NCBI GenBank assembly: GCA_020740775.1
Contig: JAHEWK010000021.1
Location: 806,001 to 870,000 of the forward strand
Direction: 5' to 3'
Source: Ilyonectria destructans
Taxonomy: Eukaryota; Ascomycota; Sordariomycetes; Hypocreales; Nectriaceae
DNA: 64,000 nucleotides
Position 1 is the stretch's first letter, and the number at the start of each line of letters is the position of its first letter. A model generated the notes under the pieces. It was not told where the DNA came from, did no database searches, and saw nothing but the letters and a program-made list of their open reading frames with translations. A program made the translations under genes and the position numbers. Below, piece after piece: positions 56,567 to 64,000 of the stretch.

Positions 56567-57409
56567 CTACCCCTCGAACCAAAATCTATACTTGACACAT
56601 CCTACAACCGTAAATCCTCCGTAAGTACATGCTCTACCTATAGCTCTTAAAGCTAAATGGCATGTGCCCTGGCTTGTAGTAATTGGTTGCTCATCTTCGT
56701 TGCAATTTCCCGCCCATCCGTATGCAAGCAATTGTGCTCCGTCTGAATCATCAAGGTATTTCATGATATACGTACCGTCGCCTTTCTTCATCACCTTCCC
56801 ATTAACACCATCACTGCCACAGAATCTTACAGCTAGATGGTCCCTTTCCTTCACACCAACACTAAACTTCTCGTGGGTGCTACTATTGTAGCACGTTGGC
56901 TCTATGGTAGACGGCTCAGATGTACTTGAGCTCTTCCATGACTTAGCCGAAGTCGATAGGCTCAAACTCTCATCTACCCTCGTCATTGTAGATGCAGTCG
57001 AGGCTTCGTCCTTTGAAGTTAGAGTATAAGCTGCACCAGTTCTACTCCTTGACCAAGTGTCTTCCGCTGTACCCGTAACAGTTTCAGTTCGAGTGGTAGT
57101 TATTGAGATAGATAACACGTCTATAGAGCTAGATCTTTGGTTATTCAACAGAAGAAAGGGAGGGCAATCTTCAGACCATTTCGCCCCGGAAGTCGCACTG
57201 ACGCGCGGCACACTATATGTACTACCAACATAAATAAAGTCGAGGTCTTCTACATCTGGGTTGAAGTCTTGGATTTCATTGTAGCTCGAGAGATCAAGCT
57301 CATCCACAACTGAATTAAACGATTGGCCCCACTCGGGGATCCAGAGGCCATATTTACTCGTGCATGCACTCACCAGAGTTGCACAAGAAAATAAGAGCAT
57401 AGAATACAT
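56567..57409 (-). CDS. secreted LysM-like protein with Cys-rich C-terminal domain
   Basis: 280 residues in one open frame. MYSMLLFSCATLVSACTS is a signal peptide. Next, GQSFNSVVDELDLSSYNEIQ with DFNPDVEDLDFIYVGSTYSV follows the LysM layout (G.S...V....L....I..FNP.....I.VG..Y.VP), which would bind chitin or GlcNAc glycans. A long Ser/Thr-rich linker, probably O-glycosylated, follows. The C-terminal domain of about 105 residues has six Cys (CYNSS, RFCGSD, GNCNED, GTCHL, ACTYGG, GCVKY), likely three disulphides. Secreted fungal LysM proteins often shield or mask cell-wall chitin; whether this one does so is not shown. No lesion is seen; the gene is alone between remnants. Confidence 0.65.
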   Translation of the reverse strand: MYSMLLFSCATLVSACTSKYGLWIPEWGQSFNSVVDELDLSSYNEIQDFNPDVEDLDFIYVGSTYSVPRVSATSGAKWSEDCPPFLLLNNQRSSSIDVLSISITTTRTETVTGTAEDTWSRSRTGAAYTLTSKDEASTASTMTRVDESLSLSTSAKSWKSSSTSEPSTIEPTCYNSSTHEKFSVGVKERDHLAVRFCGSDGVNGKVMKKGDGTYIMKYLDDSDGAQLLAYGWAGNCNEDEQPITTSQGTCHLALRAIGRACTYGGFTVVGCVKYRFWFEG

Positions 57410-58365
57410 GATGGCTTCGTGCTTCTTCCTGTGCTTTTTTTCGTTGGCATGGGAAGTGGTTTATTTTTGCCAATGAAAGAATATCCCTTATTTGTAGTAC
57501 ATTTCAACCGTTGATTCTGGCCGGATAATGCAAACAGGGGTCTGTGATGTCACATCCAGTATAGACCATCATTGCGCTACGTATTAGCGGAGTGTTCATC
57601 CCACTTTTGCTGCGCTGGCAACATAGTCGACAGGGGTGGACGCGGCGAAGTCATACCGTTGAGAGGCATGCGGGGGACAGTCTCAATCTTCCATGCCAGT
57701 CCTACATACTCTAGATGCCAGGCTCTATATTTTGTATGTTGGACGGCCGATCCAAACACTGCTTCACTTGGATTTCCTAGCTGCTCACGCTTGGTGAAAC
57801 ACGTCCGAAATACCAAAGGTCTCTGAACACCCGGTCTCATACTGTACTGTATCTTGCTATCTCCTTAAACCCCACTCACCATTTTAGAAGTCGTGATGCA
57901 GCCGCTATGTGGGCCAATACAACAAACGGAAGTATAATGGGCGACCAGTACATTACTTTTTGGGGTCAATCCACCGTAGACGCGTAACTTTGAGGCAGAC
58001 GCCACCAAAGAGGACTTAACTTCCAGAAATTGACAAGGGCAGTCGCTGGATTACGGACGTAAGATAGTATAAATTCTTTACCTCCCGTCCCCCATAGCCA
58101 CTCCTGATGAGTATCGACAGGAAGCAGGCAGATCCTTGGGCAATTGTTTTGCTCTTCTGTTGATGCAGAAACTGTATTAATTACACAAAATATGGAACGT
58201 GATGAACGTCTGGTGATTATGCATGATATAAAGGGCTTCCTGGGGCGTAGCTGATGATCAACAGATTGGCCTACTCCAGCTAGAGTGTAAGCGACTGGCT
58301 GGAGAAGTAACAGATATTTCAACCAAAGTCAGAGAGTATCTGCTAGGACCCGAAGTAAGCCATCC
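57410..58365. other. intergenic, no gene supported
   Basis: 57410-57500 is the leader of the LysM-like gene. The remainder shows only short frames. Confidence 0.35.
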
Positions 58366-59436
58366 ATGGATCCTCTCGCTTTTCAGGCTCTAAATCCCTT
58401 CCAGGGAGAAAACAAGACCAGACACAATGATTCTTACCCTGTCACCCAAGAATTGCAATTTCGGATTCGGCGAGCCGAACACGAGGTGCAAAGCAAAGAT
58501 CAGAAAATAATTGAACAAGAAAACCAGCTACGAGACTACGCAGCTGAAATTCGCCGACTGCGCGACCAAGTGCGGTCGTTGAGAGATGTCGTTCTGAAGG
58601 ATGTCGTGGATAACCAGACTCAAAACATCAGCGATGGAGAAATAATTCGCCGCTTTGAGGGAATTTCGCAGTATATTCAGCGCATAACTTTTAGTAAGGT
58701 ATATCAAGTTGACAAAGCGCCTTTCCCCTCGGCAAGAGAGCCATCTTCAGAACAGAACAATCTACGTTATTTATGGGAGGCGCCGATTCCAGGAATGCGC
58801 ATGCTTATTTTGAGAGGACTCATATTCCACATCGTAAACAAGGCTATCATAAACAACGACATATTTGGCCTTGCACAATTAAAGGCCGATACAAAGGTCA
58901 TGAATGACGGACTATGCCTTCTCGAGAGTACACTGGAGAGTCGCAGAGGTAAGAAATCGCAACGGCCATGTTACGAAACATGCTAACAGCCATAAGCCCC
59001 TAGCGATATGGTGGTGGACTGGAGATTGTTAACCTTCAACTGTATCGAAGCTGCCGGAATAATGGGCGATGGCTTTGCAAAGAATCTAGCAAAAGAGATG
59101 TATGAGCACTTCACCACACTTATTCAAAGGGAAACAACTCCACAAGAAAGACAGAAACTAATGCAAGACTTTGAAAATCTTTGCAATGAAGCGTACTCCC
59201 TTAGATTGATGATGCGTAGGTCTAAGGGGACCTACCAGAGCCGCGTCTTTCTTCCCGGAACACAAATTGACGATGTAGACAATTTGGCAGATATATATGG
59301 GACTTTGACTAATGGGACCAGCGGTGATGGTACCAGAGTTGCATTTACACTCTTTGGAGCTCTATTAAAACGTCGATATCGAGAGGCAACATGGGCGACA
59401 TTGACAAAAGGTCAGGTTATAACGTCGGATACGTGA
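58366..59436 (+). CDS. coiled-coil hypothetical protein
   Basis: Intron 58949-58996 (branch TGCTAAC ten bases before the acceptor) joins SRR to APSDMVVDW and gives 340 residues. Residues 25-80 form a strong coiled coil (ELQFRIRRAEHEVQSKDQKI). Two helical globular segments follow: FEGISQYIQRITF to LLESTLESRR, and NLAKEMYEHFTTLIQRE to YSLRLMMRRSKG. The architecture (coiled coil, then helical domain ending in ...RIAFTLFGALLKR type) is common among hypothetical proteins of filamentous fungi. I do not know a function. There is no membrane segment, and the gene appears intact. Confidence 0.7.
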
Positions 59437-59559
59437 CAAACACTAAAACGTATTCACAAGTATCAGAGATGGACGGTGTTTAGGCTCGACACGCACAACC
59501 CCTAGCCATTCTAACTACTTACGGCAACTTGTACGGACAGTCCTTAAAGTTAGTTATAA

Positions 59560-59795
59560 GAGCCCAGCTGCGAGGCGCCTATTTCGGACTATAGGTAAGG
59601 GGTTTAGTAGCCTTAGTGTAGAAGTCGCGATGCTAGAGGCAGAAAACAAGGCGCTAAAGGCACAGAGGGACCAATCAAAGAAGAGGAAAGGAGTAGTAGT
59701 TGAAACAGACCTAAATAAGGTATTTGTATCTATTCAGAATGTTAGAAGGACAAGGACACAGGTAGAACCTTCTGAATCAGAAGACTCAGAATAGG
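59560..59795 (+). pseudogene. pogo-type transposase C-terminal scrap
   Basis: The frame reads FRTIGKGFSSLSVEVAMLEA, ENKALKAQRDQSKKRKGVVV and FVSIQNVRRT, ending PSESEDSE-stop. This is the coiled tail of a pogo/Fot transposase, comparable with the LKEELARLKRGKKRK tail at 11.9 kb but a different family. The rest is absent. Confidence 0.55.
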
Positions 59796-60046
59796 CAGCT
59801 TTTTCTTTATTTTTCCTAGCTAATTTTTGGATTTTCATAATCTATACTATTTCCTCTGCTAGAAAATCTATGTAATTAACTAATTAGAAACTTTAGTTGT
59901 TGTTTTATTTGCATTTAAAGTTAATAGTGAATTCTTTGCTGTGCAAGTGGGGGCCTAGCGAAATGTGGAAATGTAGGGTGGCTGACTTATATGACAGTGT
60001 AACCTTTAACATGGTAAAGGAGGCACACTTAGCAAGTGTATTGGTC

Positions 60047-61557
60047 CTAGCCCTCAGCCGACGTAGTGCGATCAAAATATGGCTCTAACGGCGTTTGCGG
60101 CAAAACAATTTGTTGCACAAATGAAGGTTGAAAATTCTCATCACCAAAGGCCGGTTTCTTAATCGAGGCCGTGGGGCTCCTTTGAAGCGTTCCATCGATG
60201 TTCCGCCTCAGAGCGACAAGTCGGAATCGGTCAGTTGGATCGCTGGCGAAAACGTACTCGCTATCCTCACTTAGGCTGATCATGGCAGGACAAGAACCTC
60301 CGGCAGAGGCTTTGCTCGTCAAATTCAACATCTCGCAGGCACAATTGTCGGGTGCGACCGTATAGTGGGCAATAGAGTCGGTTGTGTTACCTGTTACACA
60401 CTTGGAGATATACAGGTGTTTATTATCGGGAGTAAGTAGCATGTTAATCGCGGTAATGGCCCTCTTAGTTTGGGGTGGGAAGGCGTCGCCGGGGCCTGGA
60501 ATGGTCTGAGTTTTCTCCATTTCGAGTTGAGCTTCCCGGTAGTTGACGGAGTACACAAGAACCTCGTTTCTCAACCCGCAGACAACAATATAATGGGTGG
60601 CCATATGCGTGCCTCGTGGGTAGAAGGCACCGACACTGGGACCGCAGCCGCTGGGTGTGATGTAAATATTATTTGTTATATTGTAGGCATCGTCTTTTGT
60701 GTCAATGATGATGATTGAGTCTGCACCCAGGTCATTGACCGCAAAAAAACGGCCGGTGGGGTCAAGGTTTGCCTGCCGTGGATGGGCAGATGCCTGATAA
60801 ACTTCGTCGGGACCCAATGTACCGGGAGATTGAATGGTCTTCATTAAGTCCAGACCACCATTTTCGATCTTCCAAACGTCGATAGTACCGTTTTCATATG
60901 AACACCCAACGAGTCGAGTCTTATCAGCATTGAACTCTACATCTACAACAGTGTTGCTCGTATTCTTCTCTGCCTCAAGGGTAAGGGTATCATTCGCGAG
61001 GTTAAGATCAAAAAGACTAAGGATCCTATCGGAGGTTTCAACGACATACTGTCACATTTCGGGGTCATCTCCTAGACAACATGATTTTCCTTTCTGTCTC
61101 CTGTTATCTCAGACCACATCGCCGGCCCTGTGACCACGATCCCGGTCCCCGGGACCCACAGGGCCCCGGCCCCTGTGCGGCGGCGACGGACTGCCGCCTC
61201 CGGCAGCAGCCGTCTTCATCATGTATAAAGACGGGCTCTAGGCCCGTCCCTTAGCTAGAAATCAAGAGCTTTCATCATCATCAGTGTGATCCTATCCACG
61301 CAGTGTGACACATACAGCCTGTTAGGGGGGGCAAAACCCATCACAGAGGGCCAAAAGCTAGCTTCTTGCTTCAATGATACAGAGAATTGTTGAACCGCAT
61401 CGGGGAAAAAATCGACAACGTAAATATTGTTCCAACCACCTACGAGAAGACGAGCAGAAGCTAAGGATTAGTTTGTAGCACGACGAATAGGCTGGACGGT
61501 AGTGGAAGCGAAGGCGAAGAGAAGGGTAGTAGTAACGCCGTATGATATGAACCTCAT
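60047..61557 (-). pseudogene. secreted lactonase-type beta-propeller, broken by a solo LTR
   Basis: The start at 61557 gives a signal peptide (MRFISYGVTTTLLFAFAST), an in-frame TAA at codon 30, then LLVGGWNNIYVVDFF and FAPPNRLYV. At that point a 261-bp LTR and a 5-bp duplication interrupt the gene (61050-61315). Beyond it the frame resumes exactly with VETSDRILSLFDLNL and continues through CSYENGTIDVWKIENGGLDL, AHPRQANLDPTGRFFAVNDL and TPDNKHLYISKCV to 60047. Without the insert it is 415 codons, the usual length for fungal 6-phosphogluconolactonase-fold (7-bladed propeller) proteins. The insertion removes function; the TAA is a second lesion or an unrecognised intron. The reaction of the intact relatives (lactone hydrolysis) is assumed from the fold. 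Confidence 0.85.
61050..61310. mobile_element. solo LTR, 261 bp, with 5-bp target duplication
   Basis: It starts TGTCACATTTCGG and ends CAGTGTGACA, so the ends are TGTCACA / TGTGACA inverts. The 5-bp repeat CATAC flanks it at 61045-61049 and 61311-61315. A TATAAA lies at about 61225, and GC-rich palindromes occupy 61110-61200. It interrupts the lactonase frame; removing it with one CATAC restores the codon phase. Confidence 0.92.
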
Positions 61558-62303
61558 GATGTGCAATCTACACCTAGAGTTGAGATTTATAGAAGAAATC
61601 CTAGTCGACAACAATCCACGAGGCTTATATATGAATGCAGTCACCAATTCCAGCCGAAAACAAGTCCTTAACAGAGTACTTTTTTCCGTCAATTTCATTA
61701 GTGGTTATAAATGCTAATATTGAGTTGCAGTCTATATTGAAGGTCAAGGGGTTTCGGAATGACGGTTGCATATTGGAGGATTAAGCTCTTTATCAAGCCG
61801 CCTCATACCATAGAGCCTATTCTTTTAGTTTGTCATCCGACTGAAAACTTACGTTGAAATCTTCCTAATATTGTCGTGATTTACATGGCAAAACTCAGAA
61901 GATATAACAAGCGATTTTTTCCAGAGAGAGATGTATACTGCAATTAACAAGAGCATTGATTACTAGGGAGACACAGTGATCATCTTTAGTCGATCTATCA
62001 GCAGAATCCAGGGAGTCTTGAGTTAGAACAGATAAGGAAATATAAGCAACAGACTAGACGCAGTATGGGCTAAGGAAGACAAGGAATCGACTTGGATAAT
62101 GTACAGTACTGTATGGGTACATTAGTGATTGTTGTTATTCGGGTTAAGCCGCCAGGTGCAATTTGGATTATTGTTATCATTATCCGTCTGTTTTGGGCCC
62201 ATTCCATCTGGATACGAATTTGAACGAATGGTGCTACCTTTACTTGAGTAATATATAACGCTCCGTGAGACTCTCTTACGACTATTTTTAACAGCCTACC
62301 GCA
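61558..62303. other. intergenic, no gene seen
   Basis: AT-rich upstream region of both the lactonase remnant (minus) and the hypothetical gene (plus). No frame or repeat stands out. Confidence 0.4.
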
Positions 62304-63716
62304 ATGTCCAACCTTCCTAATCCTCTTTATTCAGCTGACACAGCTGACCCAGTATGGCTTAATTCAAGCTTACGTTTGAAATACAAAAGCAGGTTGGGGC
62401 TACGTGAGACACTTAGCAGAGCGCAAAAGTGGGAAGACATCTGTGGCATACTGAATGAAATTCCCAACGAGGACATTCGAAGTCTTGCAACCGTTCTGAA
62501 TGACTGTCCCCAGTGGGCCCGGAAAATCGCGTTGGCACAGTTCAAGCACGGCTCTTTCAACACGAATTACTCGAAGTGTATCGATGCCATCTCTGAATTT
62601 CAAATCAACAAGGCTTATCTAGATCCAAAAGACTTATTTCCGTGCGTTGCAACAGGCTTTTTTGTCCGAAATCTCAAGGCGTCCGCGGATCGATGTCATC
62701 AGTGTAAGCTTGGCTTCGAAGAGGGCGATGACATTCTTGAGAAACATTGCAGAAGACATTGGAAAACTAACCCAGCAACCGTGGCTCTCAACACACTTGT
62801 AATCCTCGACTGTGTAGCTGAACAGTTGGCTCCTGCAGATATTACCAACATGCTCGTAGCACTTGGGCATGTGCCTACTGAGGCATGGAGGAGAAGATTC
62901 ATGAATCTCTTCAGACAGTTGCCTGAATACAGTGACTGGATTGCCCAGATGACGGCAAAACACCACACGATGGTGCTGGTAGGAGACATTAAGAGGCTTG
63001 GGCTTCACGTGTCAAATTCTCACAAGTATGGCATTGGTCGTAACCCTATTGTGGTCTGGCTAGCCGCTGTTCCGGTGTCTGCATGTTGGCGCAATCACCA
63101 GGACATTCTTACGAAGCCGGATCCTCATCCGGATGTGCTCTGGGTGTTGCATCCTAACGGAGAGTTGTACAAAAGGGCTCTTTTGAATAACGAAGAGAAT
63201 GAGATGCTTCTGTTGAGCAAATTTTGGACCTGGAACGGATACAGCATAGCCCAGAGAAATATGTTTGCCACGCCGATGATTCCGGACGAGGACAAGGCCT
63301 ACATCCAATATATCAGTCGCAGTGATTACACCTATCGCTCCGTGAATTCTGGCTGGGTCACGAGAAAAGATTCGTGGGGAAGTCCCATCATAACCGTTTT
63401 TTACGAAGGTATGGAGGCTGAACGTGGCTATCAACGTACTGTTGCACGCCTTTACCAGGAGCATATTCCACAACCTTGGAATGACTTTGTATGTCATCCA
63501 CCTTTGATTGATATAACGTCTGAATTAGACAGAGAAGAACTGGGGCCAAAGTTGTATTACTACACGTCGACAGACATGAAGGTAAAATCGGGCAGGCCAA
63601 CAAGGTCGGAATTTGAGAAGATGTGGGATAAACATGTACCTATCTATTTACAGGTGATGAACTTTGACAGTCAAACCATGTTTTCATATGTTATTCCATT
63701 ACCTGTAGATAAATGA
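62304..63716 (+). CDS. hypothetical protein, 470 residues, with CxxC...H...H segment
   Basis: A single uninterrupted frame from ATG at 62304 (ACCGCAATGTCC context) to 63716. Around residues 129-151 it reads CHQCKLGFEEGDDILEKHCR followed by RHW, a possible zinc-binding site. The rest is globular and Trp/His-rich, with VVWLAAVPVSACWRNHQDIL, PHPDVLWVLHPNGELYKRAL and LYYYTSTDMKVKSG. No family is recognised. There is no signal peptide or membrane segment. The length and absence of stops in such a damaged area argue for a real, possibly selected gene. A Gypsy fragment follows immediately downstream. Confidence 0.6.
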   Translation: MSNLPNPLYSADTADPVWLNSSLRLKYKSRLGLRETLSRAQKWEDICGILNEIPNEDIRSLATVLNDCPQWARKIALAQFKHGSFNTNYSKCIDAISEFQINKAYLDPKDLFPCVATGFFVRNLKASADRCHQCKLGFEEGDDILEKHCRRHWKTNPATVALNTLVILDCVAEQLAPADITNMLVALGHVPTEAWRRRFMNLFRQLPEYSDWIAQMTAKHHTMVLVGDIKRLGLHVSNSHKYGIGRNPIVVWLAAVPVSACWRNHQDILTKPDPHPDVLWVLHPNGELYKRALLNNEENEMLLLSKFWTWNGYSIAQRNMFATPMIPDEDKAYIQYISRSDYTYRSVNSGWVTRKDSWGSPIITVFYEGMEAERGYQRTVARLYQEHIPQPWNDFVCHPPLIDITSELDREELGPKLYYYTSTDMKVKSGRPTRSEFEKMWDKHVPIYLQVMNFDSQTMFSYVIPLPVDK

Positions 63717-63739
63717 ATCATATCAATTTAAGAGTATCT

Positions 63740-64000
63740 ATCAACTTAGTGAAGGCGCTGTTCAATGCTTTCGTTGTGAGTTTTGTGAAATCTTTCGAGG
63801 CCAAGTCAAACTGGCTGACCAAGCTGGATGTAATTGCTGCCTTCTACAAGGTGCGTGCGCAAGAGGGAGACAGGTGGAAAACGGCGTTCCGTTCCCGGTG
63901 CGGCCTTCGCGAGTGGCTGGTCACGACATTCGGCCTTGCTGGCGCCCCCAGCGACCTTCCAACGATAGTGTAGACACTGTAAGACGTCATTATTGACCCG
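63740..64000 (+). pseudogene. Gypsy-type reverse-transcriptase fragment, runs off window
   Basis: The frame reads WLTKLDVIAAFYKVRAQEGD, WKTAFRSRCGLREWLVTTFG and LAGAPSD, the LD..AAFH.IR...GDEWKTAFRT..G.FEWLV.PFGL..AP block of Ty3/Gypsy reverse transcriptase. It then shifts frame near 63955 but continues as DVIIDP to the window edge. The upstream protease and gag parts are not seen. Confidence 0.85.

Noticed and set aside
1..64000. CRISPR array, rRNA genes, bacterial-type operons or origins
   Set aside because: Introns and gene content are fungal. No regularly spaced repeats with unique spacers or rRNA-like stretches were seen.

Overview
The window looks like a gene-poor, transposon-rich compartment of a filamentous ascomycete (Pezizomycotina) genome. 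Protein genes have short introns of about 48-69 nt with GT/AG ends and CTAAC-type branch sites. The gene families are fungal: a highly reducing polyketide synthase, an AA11 chitin-active monooxygenase with a C-terminal X278-like module, a LaeA-like methyltransferase, F-box proteins, OrsD-domain fragments and a LysM-type secreted protein. Many transposon reading frames carry C-to-T / G-to-A changes that turn Trp and Gln codons into stops, which is the pattern left by repeat-induced point mutation (RIP). The species cannot be named from sequence alone.

Layout. 1-2.7 kb: an AT-rich, RIP-damaged Tc1-type transposase, a possible LTR, a 475-bp hAT MITE with an 8-bp target duplication and a 166-bp mariner-type MITE. 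2.96-10.9 kb: one large intact gene, a six-intron PKS of 2,509 residues (KS-AT-DH-degenerate MT-ER-KR-ACP) with no tailoring, transport or regulator genes beside it. 11.6-17.4 kb: a full-length but dead pogo/Fot element abutting the 3' part of a LaeA-like methyltransferase, then a 3'-truncated hAT transposase and a second inverted copy of that hAT's 5' end. 17.7-33.6 kb: two Helitrons of one superfamily pointing away from each other, with a near-perfect 126-bp inverted repeat, an unrecognised RIP-broken gene and two sets of tandem repeats between them.

33.6-45.4 kb: a run of four F-box-type genes, one of them with tandem 37-residue helix-turn-helix-like repeats, mixed with OrsD-type zinc-finger fragments and hypothetical genes. 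45.7-53.6 kb: hAT fragments of two families, an OrsD relic, a LINE reverse-transcriptase scrap and the intact AA11-X278 gene. 54-64 kb: an intact GT8-like glycosyltransferase, a LysM-like secreted protein, a coiled-coil protein, a lactonase gene broken exactly by a 261-bp solo LTR, a 470-residue hypothetical protein and a Gypsy reverse-transcriptase fragment running to the window end.

The intact genes (PKS, AA11, GT8, LysM-like, F-box) sit as islands between dead elements. No operon-like or pathway-level link between them is visible. The least explained items are the gene between the Helitrons, the repeat-bearing F-box protein and the long perfect inverted repeat at 23.6-24.2 kb. All calls come from reading the sequence; no database search was run.
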